Shown: positions 1 through 12,800 of the stretch, one piece after another
Numbering within the stretch: position 1 is the stretch's first letter
Layout: every line of letters begins with the position of its first letter
Source of the DNA: Callipepla californica brunnescens
Lineage: Eukaryota; Chordata; Aves; Galliformes; Odontophoridae
Reading direction: 5' to 3'
Assembly (NCBI GenBank): GCA_023055505.1
Contig: JALIRH010000007.1
Coordinates: 14,697,773-14,761,772, forward strand
Length of the DNA: 64,000 nt
Notes under the pieces: model-generated
The model's input: only the letters and a program-made list of their open reading frames with translations
What the model was told of the DNA's origin: nothing
Database searches by the model: none
Position numbers and translations under genes: made by a program

Positions 1-311
1 ATGGACCCAGGTTAACTAATTATTATTTTGTAAGCTAGTAGAGCTGTGTTTTGCTCTGATTTTGTCCATATCTATGGGTTTCCTAGAAGACAGAATGGGA
101 AGTTACCCTTTTCTCTCTGTTTTTACTTCAATATAATTCATATTGTGTTATAACACACAGAAAGTTCCGAATCTTTCTGCCCATTGGAGCAATTCCAGTG
201 TCTCTCTTCCAGGTAGAAGTTACACCATGTGTCTGGGAAGTTGCATGCTGAAAGCTTGTTAGCCTGATCCAATAAAATATTCTGATGTGGGGGTAGTTAT
301 GGAATTAAAGA

Positions 312-715
312 AAACTTGGGTTGGAAGGAACCTTAAAGTTCACATAGTTCCAACCCCCAGTCTTTAGCAGAGATGCCAACTGCTAGATAAGCCTGCCCAG
401 GGCCCCATCCAGTCTGACTTTGAATAATTCCAAGGATGAGGCATACATAACCTCTCTGGACAACCTGTTCCAGTGTCTCATCACTATCTGAGTGAAAATT
501 TTCTCCCCAGTATCTACTCTAAATCTTCCCTCCTTGAACTTAAAACCATTTCTCCTTGTCTCCTTGTCATATCACTACGTGTCCCTGTAAAAACTCAGTC
601 TCCATTGTGATTATAAGCTCCCTTTAAATACTGGAAGGTTGCACATGAGGTCTCCCTGTTGCTTTCTCTTCTCCAGGCTGAACAAGACCAGCTGCCTCAG
701 CCATTCCTCATAGCC
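312..715 (-). mobile_element. CR1 LINE 3' fragment
   Basis: On the minus strand this is the CR1 3' region from the 'ctccaggctgaac' block to the 'aaggttccttccaaccc' tail. The intermediate landmark for 'ggaacaggttgtccagagag' is present. It is diverged and 5' truncated, with no coding capacity. Confidence 0.9.
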
Positions 716-3700
716 AACTTTGAATAACAATGGGTATAAAAAGGTATCAAAAGTATGCAAAATTAATCCCTTATGAAGACCATGATCTGGGCTCTAAACA
801 TGGATTAATCTGTTACTGATGTTCACAAAGGTAAATGTGAAGGAGGAGGGCTCTTTGACCTTCCTTGCAACTGGGTGCACTGAGGAATGCACAATCCAGA
901 GCAGAGAAGCAATCAAAGGAAATATGTTTCATGATGTAAATCAGGGCTAGACCCCAGATTTTCTAAATATTTAGTCAAAAGGAATGATGAAAATGAAGCA
1001 GCAGCCACCACATAACAACTGTAGCCCTGTCTCTCTTTGATTCCAAGTGTCCTACACACCTGCTGAGCTGCCTCATCACACTGAGCACTGTGACCAGGAA
1101 CATGGGTTGATCCTCAGAGGAGCTGCTGAAACACAGCTGGACTAGTAACTCCCTATTTCCCTCATTGTCCCTCTTCACATGACTCAGCATCCTCACTGGA
1201 ACTGGCAAATCTGATTCCTGTCATGTCACTCATCTTTCACAGCTCTTCAAAATCTTTTTCTTTTTTAATCATGAATTTTTTATTTATTTATAAAAAATAA
1301 AGATGATCTCATTGAGCAGCAGAGTTCCTGAGGGTACATAATGACATACTGATGACAGTGAAAGTGCCTATTCTTGCTTAATTTTAAAACACGAACTGAA
1401 GCCAATGGGACTTCGGTGTAGGTAAATTTTAGTGCATTTGTTATTTCAGAGTAAGGTACTACATAGGGAGCATGCACACTGATTTAGATGAGAGAAAATT
1501 ACTTTTTTTCTTCAGAAAAGCGAAGTATCTCATGTTCCCATGTACAAAAATGGTAGATTTTGTAGTGTGTATTTTTAGTTGGTCTTTAAGGCTGGTTGTT
1601 TAATAAAACACAACGATCTAAAAATGGGTGTCAGCAAGTTACATCACACTAGGGGAAGAGCCAGAAGATGAGCATGGTTCCTCCACCATGTCTAACTTTA
1701 GAGTCATCATCCCCTAGATGGGGAGGAGATGGGAACATTTTCCATACTCCCATGAGTGCAGATGTTATGACTTGTTCCTGTAAAATCACAAAAAAAAAAT
1801 AGAATAATTTAGTTTAATTCAGTGAATTCAAACTGACTAGAAATATAGAAAATAGGAACCTCAGGTGCAAGCAATGCAAGAGCACTTCCAAATGCCCAAA
1901 AGCAAATTCTTTTTTTCTCCCTGTGTGGGAGCAATACAGACCAGATGTAGAAAATAATACATCTTACTTTAAATGCTATTGGAGACAAGTGGAAGACAGC
2001 AACACAAAGGCAGTGGCTCTTCGGCCCAGTTGTCTTCATATATTGCCAAGATCTGGTACTCTGTATGAGGTCCCAGAAACACCAGAGAAAGACACAGTGG
2101 TACTTTTGTCATATACATTTTCCCACATCTACTGTACATCATGTAAATACAATTTGACTTATCCATCCCAGCTTTTCATCTAAATGGCGTAGAAATTGAA
2201 TATTGTAGGCATTTTTTAAAGTGGCAAGAGTAAAATGACAGCATCTCTGCTAGACACTGTTATTGCTCCATTTACCATCTTCAAAAAGAATTCCAGTTTT
2301 ATAGAATCATTCAAGTTTTATGACCCGGCTGTCAGTGTAAAAGTAACACGCTGGTATTTTCTCTTATGCATTATTTCTAGCAATGTGAAATGAACAACAG
2401 TTAGGAGATCCTTTTAATGTGTTGCTCCTCTCATAAATTGTTTTTAAATTTCTACAGTAAAAAAAAACAACAAAACAACACATGTCAAGTATTTAGTCAA
2501 ATCACAGAAAATAGTGTTTTCTATGTAAGGGTACTGCAACCTCAGAAGTGTTAGTAATAGACAACAGTCAGTAAACACAGATGCTACTTTTGCTGTAGGA
2601 ATTTCATGCTCTACTAATACATATTTCATTAAAGCCCACAGCTAAACATTCACAACTTAAATGCCAAATCATGGTGGAATTCTATACCAGTTTGAAATTC
2701 CTGCCATTCTACGCTCTACGGCATGAAGACTTAACTTGACTTCTGCAATCTTTATGTGCATTCTGTGAAACTGTCTCTTACATCTGTATTTATGAAGACA
2801 TTACTTACACTTCTAATTTGTATTTACAGTGGTTTGGGGTGCATATTTATATTTATATTTACATTTACATTTACATTTATAGTGGTTTTTTTTTTATATT
2901 TTCTCTTGTCTGATTAAAAATATTGATGTCCAGAAGAATTTCTGAAAGTTTCATTAAACACCAGAAAGGCTGGAGAAAGCTTCATGGTCAACAAGTATTG
3001 GTCCAGTTAAAGAAAAGCACAATGTGGGCAGACTTTTAGTTGATGAAAACAAGCGTGCTTATTCCAGAGGAAGACAGACATATTGCAGTGTCCCTGCCAG
3101 GCTCCTGCATGTGCTCTCTATGCATCCATTGCTGGCCCCTGCCAGCAGAAGGACACTCCTGTATTCATTAAATTCAGCCTCATATTTTCATGTAGACCAT
3201 CATTAATATGAAACCTACATGCCATTATACAGTTGTGTATGTTACCCATAAACTTGGCTGAGAAAGAAACCAGTTTTCCATCCTTCTCAATTTTCGGATA
3301 CATTATACTTTCTTCCATTTGACAACACAATATGATTTATATGTGTCTGAACCCTATTTAAAGGTGTATTTTGCTTTTGAATGTAAGAATATAATGAATG
3401 GATTCTTGGTGGTCATATCATCTAGTCAGGACTCAGCTAAAGAAAAGTGAGGAATTAAGTATCCAAAGAATGTCATTAATTATGCTGCTCAAATAAACCA
3501 TGATTAGAAAACTGACAGCTCCTGGCATTCTTCTCTACTTTCTTGTAGTGTATACTCACTCAAAATGTCTTTAAAGTAATTAACTACCTGGGCCTTTTAC
3601 CACCCAAATATAAATTCAAGGAATTACAGGGAACTGCAAACAGATGTAAAGAAAAGGGCACCATGCCGACAGCAGTTTAGGATTGTCATTGCAAAACCCA

Positions 3701-5659
3701 GCCATATACAAAAGATCAGATATATTGTTAAGGAATATAACTTTTTGGGGAAAGCAAAATATGGAGAAAAATCATGAAGATGGCAAATAGTAGCTCAAGG
3801 AAGCAAGATGTCATAATGCATTTTACATAATGTACTGCATATTGTAGTCTGCATGATTCAGGCTTCTGAAAGTGTATTGCAGTATGAGAAATTGAGGATC
3901 ACATTAGCCTGGAGAGAGGCAAAATGCACCATTATCATCGTCTGTCCAAGCACTCAGCGTATCCAGGCAGCTATAATCTGTACTGTATTAAAAAGCAGAG
4001 CTGCATGAGATATATGGGCAAACCTAAAGGAATAAAAAACTGCTGTAACAAGGGTAAATTGCAATACTTATTGCTCGGCAATAACAGTTGCAGTACTGTG
4101 CTTTGTTCTGATGCATTTATCATGTGCTATTAGCACTTGCTGTTATGAATATCCCAAGTTTCTCAGATGGGTTACTAGCAACAAGTGCAAGAGAAATCTT
4201 GTACTATACTGCACTCCCAAACCTCAGGCCTTTAATAGCTATTGGTGAGTACTAGCATCCACACTCAAAAGGAGAAGAATCTGACTCTTGAAAACATAAC
4301 TATCTCATATGTGAAAGCCTGAGTAACAAAGCATGCCAATCAATCCCTAAATTCCCAAACAGGGAATTTTTTTTCTGAGTAGTTCTATATCTCAATGACA
4401 ACGAAGCAGTTATCTTCCAGAAACACAAAGCCTGAAGATCTTCCCTCAGGATGTCCCTTTACAAGGAGGTGATCTAGGGTGCCATATTCGTGCAGATTCT
4501 CGGGCAGACAGTTTGCTTGGAAAGCCCTTTGTCTCATTCAGCTCAGTGAATTTTGGAAAAGAATGGATGTGTGCAAAGCTCACAAGGTGTGTCCACAAGA
4601 CTGGCAAGTTTGCTCAACCCAGTACCTGGATAATATGCTCACACAGCATCCAGAGTAGAGCTGATCCATTTGTACATTTTAAGTGTACAAATCATTGTTT
4701 TCAGAGCAATGTTTCAGGCTCACTGAAACAAAATGGAGATAGAAACAGAGACTAAGTCATGTTTTTTTTTCCCCTCAGCTTACATGCCAGATGTTGCAGA
4801 TCTAAGATGCATCCCCTGTTCAGAAAGAGCTAGTTTACACATCTGGCTTGACAGCGTAGCATAAGTTGGCTTCACACCAGTCCATCAGTTAATATTTCTG
4901 CTGGTCTCATTCCAGCGGAGCAATTTACTTTGGATAGATAACTCAAAGAAAGCACTGTTCATAATTTTCAGTGCCTTCTATGATTTTTAGCTACTTTGAT
5001 ACGGTTAAGCGATAAAAAGATTAAAGCCAATTGCAATATTTTAACATTAAAAACAAATGAAAAACTAAGTGGTGGCAGAGTTCTCCCCCTTCTACACTTA
5101 GTCCTTTCCAACCCACACACTCCGGAGAACTCCTTGTACTTGTCAGAAGTGCTTCGTTCCTTCTGGCTTGCAAGTAAGCTGGGATCAGGCCCTAATTAAC
5201 ACAATATGCTATACAAACAGTGCACTAAAGGTCAATGATGACCTACATAAATTTTCTCATCTCTCAAGAAAAACGTAACTTTAGTGACTTCATTCAATGA
5301 AGTTGACATTCCCTACACAATGTTTTTAATGAAATCTTTTCCATGGAATGAACAATACAGGAGAACGCAGAAAAGAAGCTCCTAAGGATGAACTGCAATG
5401 CAGCTGAACTAGATATTCCTGGCAGCATCCTGCCTCCAGAGCAGAGCTGGAGCGAAGCTGCTGTGATCTCCAGGAAAGATCTGAAGATGTTCTCCCTTTG
5501 GCACAGCACACACCTGTCACACAGTCTCACAACCACATGCTTTGAGAACAAAGATCAGATCTGACAGGAATCCTGAAATGAGAGGCTGAAGTTCAGTTTC
5601 TTGCTGCCATCTTGGGGAACGTCGGGCCAGAACTGACTGGGTTACGTGCTCTGCAGTGG
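716..5659. other. Gene-free stretch
   Basis: AT-rich DNA with stops in all frames; the longest frames are under 90 codons and none resembles a known family. A hexamer-like ATTTAT/ATTTAC run sits at 2844-2880. I see no repeat family or RNA gene that I can name. Confidence 0.6.
2844..2880. repeat. (ATTTAY)n simple repeat
   Basis: About six tandem hexamers, first ATTTAT type and then ATTTAC type, ending in ATTTAT. Confidence 0.8.
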
Positions 5660-6012
5660 GGCGGCCTCATCTCAAGCATCATGTGCAGTTTGGGCACTAC
5701 AGTACAAGGAGACAGAACTATTAGAGAGTGTCCAAAGGAGGACTACGAAGATGGGGGTGGGTCTAGAGGGGAAGATGTATAAGGAGCGCTGAGGTCCCTG
5801 GGTGTGCTCAGTGCAGCGCAGAGGGGACGAGCAGAGGCCTCATGGTGCCTTCAGCTCCTCACAGGGAGTGGAGGGGCAGCACTGAGCTCTGCTCTCTGTC
5901 ACAGAGACAGGGCCCAAAGGAATGGCATGGAGCTGTGCCAGTGGAGGGCCAGGTTGAAGACTGGTAAAGGGCTCTGCACCAGAGGGTATTTGGACACTGG
6001 AACAGGCCCATT
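5660..6012 (+). mobile_element. CR1 LINE fragment, both ends truncated
   Basis: This reads as the C-terminal RT end and 3'UTR of a CR1 subfamily: a 'tacaaggagacagaactattagagagtgtcc'-like block, then 'ggagtggaggggcagc', 'ggaatggcatggagctgtgccag' and 'ggacactggaacaggc'-like landmarks. The tail after 6012 is missing. Short frames inside it are repeat-derived. Confidence 0.88.
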
Positions 6013-8896
6013 AGTAGCCAGGATGTACTGTGCTCAGGACTAGCTTTATCTAAAAAGATCCAGTTAGAAAATTTGAGATTACCCTAAAATGCAAATCAAC
6101 ATGCAATAAAAAGAGAAGATTAGATGATCTGGCTGAAAAAAAAGTAATCACACCCGAACTGCATTAAAACTGATGTAGACACAGCAAAGAATTAGTGCTA
6201 TAACTGAGTTGTGTGTGCATGTGAGGGTCCTTCTTGCCTATAGTGAGAGGATATGACTCTTTTCAGACTCTTGAAAATTTACTACTTGAAAATGAGTCTT
6301 TGCACTGTTCTGCGTGTATTTTTCAGTATGATGATTATCTGTTCTTGAAGGGATCCTGTTTTCTCTGAGAAAACGCTCATGTCCGCTGCAGAATGAACCT
6401 TTCCCTGTGGAGGAGAATCCAGGTCAAGGACTCCAAGCACCCCATCTGGCTGGCACCGAGCACAAGTGGGACCATGACATGGCAGTGGGAGCAGCCGGCT
6501 GTCTCCGTGGGGAGTGGAGTGAACATCTGCTCTGTTCCAGGAAAGAGCTGAGAGACATGGAGCTGGGGAGTGAGCCAGAGACCCAGCTGGGCAGCCACAC
6601 ACTGCAGGAGAGCATGGAGGGGAAAGCAAATGCCTCTCATCAGGCCCCAATTAGCATGTGTGTGATGGGGGAGGCTGCTGGCCTGCAGGCAACAGCCAGC
6701 TGAGAGGCAGTGACAGGGTAAGAGGGGGGGTAATGGAAGTGGTAATGGAGAGCAGGAGATGAAACAGGGAAGGGAGTGAGAAAGATGGACAGGGTTATAT
6801 TCTCTGACAGAGATAACATCATGAATAGCAGTAAAAGCACTTCAACCTTCCCTTGTACAAAGCTGTCACCCAGTGACTGCCAATAATCTAACAGTCCTTA
6901 CCATTGTCTGCAGCCACAGAGAACAGATTCAGGGATGAAGAATATTGCTGGCAAAGAATGCTTAACCTAGCTGCTGCTTTGCTATTGAATGCAACCCCCA
7001 CTTCCATGAGCACTGACATCATTTCTAATGTTGATCTACAAAGAACGTGTGTTGCGTAAACTATGGTCTTGGATCACATTTCCAAATGTGCACACTGTGG
7101 AAGTTGATTACACAGCCAGCATCCATCAGGGTAGTAATATTTTCTACAGAGTGTTAGTCCGGGTTTCGAGAGAAGGAGAATTCTCATTCATATTGAAGAA
7201 AATGCATTCTTTGCTGCAGAATTCTGGAAAGTAAGGTGGGATTGGTGTGATTCACAGCCTTTGTGCTGTGCCCTTCTCTAAGAGGCAATTTTCATTAATG
7301 TATTTATACACACTGACTAGAATTAACAAGTTCTGAACTAGACCACTTCAAACTATGTTTGAAGTCATTTAAGTGTTCATTAAAAATGGCCTTCTGTTTG
7401 TCTTCCTTGTCTGGAAAAGGAAAGATGTTGTGTCTTTTTATTCTTTTCATGCTCTGGGCAGCAGTATGGAATTAAAAGCTGATTGTACCAGCTGACATCC
7501 TTCTCAATCACCCATTTTCAATCCCAACAGTTCTTAAAAAGATATTACAGCAACTAGTTGAACAGTGAACTAAGTCTAATCTCAGCATTTTCAAAGAATA
7601 GCACAGAAGTGTTAAAGGAGGAATGCGGACATTAAAACTCAGAGAGACAACCCAACTCTCTGATTCCCGTTTACATATTCAGCGTTACAAATGCTTAGAT
7701 AATATTTTCAAAACAAAAACTTCTCTCAAATAAGACAACAGTATGCCAATGTGTGCATGCTTTGTCTTCAGTACTTTTAAGCTTATAAAAAGCTTAAACT
7801 GAGACTAAATTATGCTTTAATAATTCACTGAGTTTAAATTCTTTTAAAACAAAATAATCAGTTAAATAAGTTAAGATCTTTACAGTATTATTTTCTTTCC
7901 AAATACCTTTGTAAAGGTTTAATGGGTGTTTATATTTCTGCCTAGCTATCAGAATGCAAGTTATCTTTACTTCTTGTCCGGCTGTATCTCTGAGCAAACA
8001 AATTTGTGTGATGCTGCATATCCTTATCTCCAACTGAAGACAGTGGGGATTGAAGCTGTTCATAACATAAATAGTAGTTCCCAAAGGCCTCATTTTTGAT
8101 TCAAAGACTATGAGAAGAACACACTGCAATTTTTCACCATCTATAACCTTCAATCCCTGCCACGCTCTTATATTTTAACTATTCTGAAACAGCAGTCTCA
8201 AGAAGGAAGGGAAAGAAGAGAATGCAGAATATTTTGGTCTTGCAGATGGCTTTAGTGTTCTCAACAAGTCTGTGCAAGTGTCAAATGATTCACAAATGGT
8301 TCAGTAAACGTTGGCTCTGTTGCAAGCGGATCAGAGGGCAGTTCCAAGCACCACAAGGAAGCACACCAAGTAAGACTGGGGCTGAATTGGCAGGGTTTTT
8401 CCCTCCTCCCATACTCTGTGGCTGTGTAGTACTGGTGCCTTGCTGACACACTCCCCAGACAGTGGTTACTTTTCCCTCCCTGAAAGATGGTCTTCTCTGG
8501 GAAAACATATGCAAACAGTTTTACTTTGCTGTTTCATCCTCAAAGGGAGTTAGCTCAGGAAAAGAGATTGTGCTGGTCTGAGCTGTTAACCCTAGGTCAG
8601 GATCTGCAGCAGGAGATGCAAGGGAACATTCACATTTTGCACGATCAGCTGTGTTGGCACCCATTTATAAACCACCCCTCCCCTTGGGAAAGTGCATCAG
8701 TTAGTGGGATGCTCACTGCTAGAAAATAGGAAGGATCAAATTTGCTCTGTAAGTTGGGATCATTGGGAGATTCCCACACAAGGTACACAAAGCTCCATAT
8801 TGCAGAGTCACAGAATCTCATTACCTCTCGGACAGGGAACTTATTTCAGGGCTTTGGGGATTTTTTTCCCCCCAGTAATCTGTGATGCAAATAATG
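6013..8896. other. Gene-free stretch
   Basis: A moderately GC-rich patch at 6380-6720 has overlapping short frames on both strands, but none matches a family I know. A 9-bp perfect inverted repeat (TTTAAGCTT, 5-nt loop) lies at 7776-7798. Nothing else is assignable. Confidence 0.55.
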
Positions 8897-8938
8897 AAAA
8901 GGTTGGACCCGATGATGGGCTGTTCTATGATTCTATGA
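8897..8938 (+). mobile_element. CR1 3' tail remnant
   Basis: This short piece holds only the CR1 tip: 'aaggttggacccgatgatg' followed by the 'ttctatgattctatga' terminal repeats. Everything upstream is unrelated, which suggests very early 5' truncation. Confidence 0.8.
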
Positions 8939-9792
8939 AAAATATGTCATTTTATTACTTAGTAGTAGTCTTAAACCAAAGGATTTTAGCTAACCCTGTT
9001 TTCTGTAACATACTACATCAGTTGAGCTGCACATTAACTTTTATTTTCTCCACTTTCCAAAGAAGATGGACACAGACACCAAATTAGTGATCGGAATAAT
9101 TAAACTATTTCCTTGATATGTGAAGGTAAACATACAATTGAATCACTAAAACATTTTTAACATGTTTTTTCAGGGAGGGTCTAGTTTTTTGAGGCAGTTA
9201 GAAAATGTGATTACAGAAACTATTTTTGCAGAAGAAATTTAAAGTCATTTTATAATTACTATCTGCAATTAGTCTTTAACTTCTAATAAGAAATGAGTCC
9301 TCCTCAGCCTACATTACAAGTCTGCTTCTTAAGTTCAATCAGGACTAAAATAATTGAGATTTTCTATTGAAACCCAAAGAGAGATCATTTTTTTCTCTCC
9401 AGTGAAGGCTGACTTTCATTGCAGGTAAATAATTTACTTTAGGTCATGAAAACAGCGTATCACATTTCTTTGCAAATCAGATGATTTTAATACTGTTATC
9501 ATTTCTTCATTTTATGCCCAAAGACACTTTAGGCACTTTACAAACTGGTTTAATATGTGAAGCAGAAACTTAAAATTAAGTATAGTAAAATCTAGAAAAG
9601 AAGAGGTCTTAGTAAAAATGAAAATGAAATAGGTGTTCGAGAGTATCTCCAATTACCAGTTGATTCTTTTTTGTTTGATTGGTTTGTTTTGTCTTATCTC
9701 TTCTTTTCTGCAAGATCTGGATGGTCTTTATAGAATCCTCCCTTGCAAAATTATTTTTATTTCTAGGCCATAACATGCTCTGACCTCACGTC

Positions 9793-9855
9793 TGACCCTG
9801 CTTTGAGCAAGAGGTTGGGCTACAGACTTTCTGGGGTAGCTTCCAACCTGAATTT
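9793..9855 (+). mobile_element. Diverged CR1 3'-end remnant
   Basis: 'gaccctgctttgagcaagag', 'gttgggcta' and 'gtagcttccaacctgaat' follow the order of the CR1 3'UTR end. The ATTCTATG tail is missing or decayed. Confidence 0.65.
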
Positions 9856-12800
9856 TCCTGCACTCGCGTGTCTATGCAAATTCTACTCTTTGCTCTTTTT
9901 TGAGCCTCAGCATACCTGTAGGCTCTGTGTACACCAACAAATCCCTCCGTCCATGGGGTTATCTGCAGCTCCCAGGGCAGAGAGGTACACTGTCCAGTGC
10001 AAGGCAGTCCTGCACCCACACTGATGCCCACTCCACGTGCTCAGATTCAGCTTCTTGTGCTGCCCCTGAGATGTAACTACCATTTGTGAGCAGAAGAGGG
10101 GTCGTTTCATCCAAAATATCTGAAAAGTGAGGGTTGACCTTTAGTCCACCAGGGTGAACTACACATACCAGAGAGCACACCTCCAAAGGAGTGCCATGTA
10201 GGTTGCAGGTGATGGAGGGCAGAAGGAGCCAGACCTGGTAAAACAAAAGCACCACATGTGCACCTTCCAGAGAAGCTGTGGGAGAAAAATCTCTCCAGCA
10301 GCATCCAGTAGAAATGCCAGTCCTGGAGAAGAGCAACTGGGGACCTCTAAGGTGAAGCCAATGTGGGATTAGACTTGAGCCAGCAGGTCACAACACATGC
10401 CTTGTTCTATCTCACCACTTCCAGCCTCTAAAGCCAACTCATCATATTATTAGGCATATGCATGCCTACAGCTCTTCCTCCTACACAGCAGCCTTCACAG
10501 AAACCACTCTAGGGATCTGAGGTTTAATGCAAATTGCATAGAGTCCATCAGTAAAATTTCACTTACTCTCAGACAAAGAAATCCAACAGACTTTCCCCCT
10601 GTTCCCTCTCTAAGATGCAGCTCAGACTCTAGTAAGACCCCAGAAGCCATGGGCATTTATTTTAGAAAACCAGAAAGAATTTTCCTTTTAATTCTTCTTT
10701 TAAAAAGAATTTCTGAGAATGCCATAAACATCTAGGTTGTTCCATAGAGATATTCTAAGGTTCCTATTCCAACAGTACCTGTGAAGATACAAAAAAAATG
10801 CACGAGTAAAAGTCTGATAAATTCCTGATTGGATACTGAATGGTCATATGGGATTAATGACCTAAATTTATAATGCTTCTAGTTCCTTTCTTCCTATTAA
10901 ATCTTCTTTCTTGGGAAAGAGATAAGATCCATGTATCAATGCCCACAGTTCAGCAGTTCCCAGCCTTGCAGGAACTGCACTTTGCATGAACTTTGGTCGC
11001 TGCCATTCATACTTACAAGGCAGCACGAGAGCGTCACAGGAGGAAGTAGCAGCAAGGTGTTTGTTTAACTTTTCCAGAGAATTGCTTTCCTTTTGTTCCT
11101 GTCACAAATCTGAAGTGGACATACCCCAGCTCAAGCCAGGGTTGATACTACATGAGTTAATGTTTGCAGGGCAGGGGTGGATCTGTTTGCTAAAGAAATT
11201 TGGACCAGTTCTTCCCAGAAATGCTCTACAGAGTGAATAACTGTGTGAGCCTGTCCAGAGCAGTTGCTTCAACACCAGCAGGATAAGATCTGACTGAATC
11301 TGTAATTTTGTTTAATGTAGCTGTTGCAACATAAACCTAACGAGGCTTGAATACTGGGGCTTATGTTTATTTGTTTTGTATAGCTTTGGAATTAATATAA
11401 TTATACAGAACAGCTAAGCCCATTTTACTCTCATTATCCAAGATGTTATTTAATCTTTAGAGTCAATCAGATTAGAAGAAATCGGTTACCACTTTCAAGA
11501 TAAATCCTGTAAATCAAAATTCTGAAGTCAGGTCATCCTAAGAGTAATGGGAATGCTCTAGGGTTACCTTGCAAAGCTAAGGAGATGCTGGGGTGTATTT
11601 AGGACTCTGAAGTGCAAAGGGAAGGGCATTCATGAGCTTTGTTGCACATAGCATGATTTCACAATGTAAAAAACTATGTCACTCAGTTACAACACAGATG
11701 TTCTCAGATTTTGTCAAAACACAGCTCCCCAAAAATCAAAATTGAAATTTACCAAATATTCTCTGTCAAACTAAGAATTAGTATATGTGCACAACTGCTG
11801 CACATTATAGTGAATTTGTACAGAAGGTCAAGCACTAATTAATTAAAATTATACTGAGGACTCAGAATTACATCTGTGGCCCTCTGGCCAGACATGATTT
11901 GCCCTCATCTATGCTGTTTAACTCTCTTGTTAGCCAAACAAGATAGCTGGGAATGGTAAACATCCTGAGTTAACTCCCAAAGTTAGGCAAAGGAAACAAA
12001 GCCTATATATCCCCTCTGCACATACATAGAGATCAGACTGCAGGCTCCCTTTTAAGCTTGGAAGATGTTTGCCTCCTATGTCTGAACAAAACAAAAATCC
12101 TCAGAAAGTGAAAGGACAAAGCACCACGCCTTCAGAAATGCAGTGACTGATGATCATTTTGTGTAAAAGTTTGTCCTTGCCAGGGGAACTCTCTTGATAA
12201 GTTATCTCATTTTTCCCATCTAAACTCCAGAAGGAGCTGTTATTTCAGAGAACTTGAGGAGCGCAGCAAAGTTGCTGAAATACATACAAACACACTTATC
12301 AGCTCCCCTAGATTTGCATGCTTCTCATGCCTACCTCAGTAAAAAGCAATTATCCTCTGGAGCTCACAGGTAGCCTGTTCTTAAGCAGTCTCCTTTTAAC
12401 AATCATACATTCATCAAGAACTGAGCTGCATACCTACATGTTAAGAAAGACTTTAAGCTCTTGAGAAACAAAAATCACCAGGCACATTAGCAGTGGCTGG
12501 TAACTCTGATAGAGAGATCAGTTAGATCTCTTCCAGATCTAAGCTCATTTATAGAATGTACATACAGATGGTTCTCTTCAGCCAGACCTTCACAGATTAA
12601 ATAAGAAAAGAGCCAAAAATTTGCAGTCACTGACAAGGAAGACTGAGAGATTGCTAGCTATGTCTACACAATTGCATAGACAGAAGAAATCTTTAGGAAG
12701 GCAGCAGTCATGATCTCATCCAAATTATTATTGAAATCGTAGTAAGATGATGTCCTTAACATGTTACATATGTTCAAATGTTGCAAGTTCTGGTGCTGTG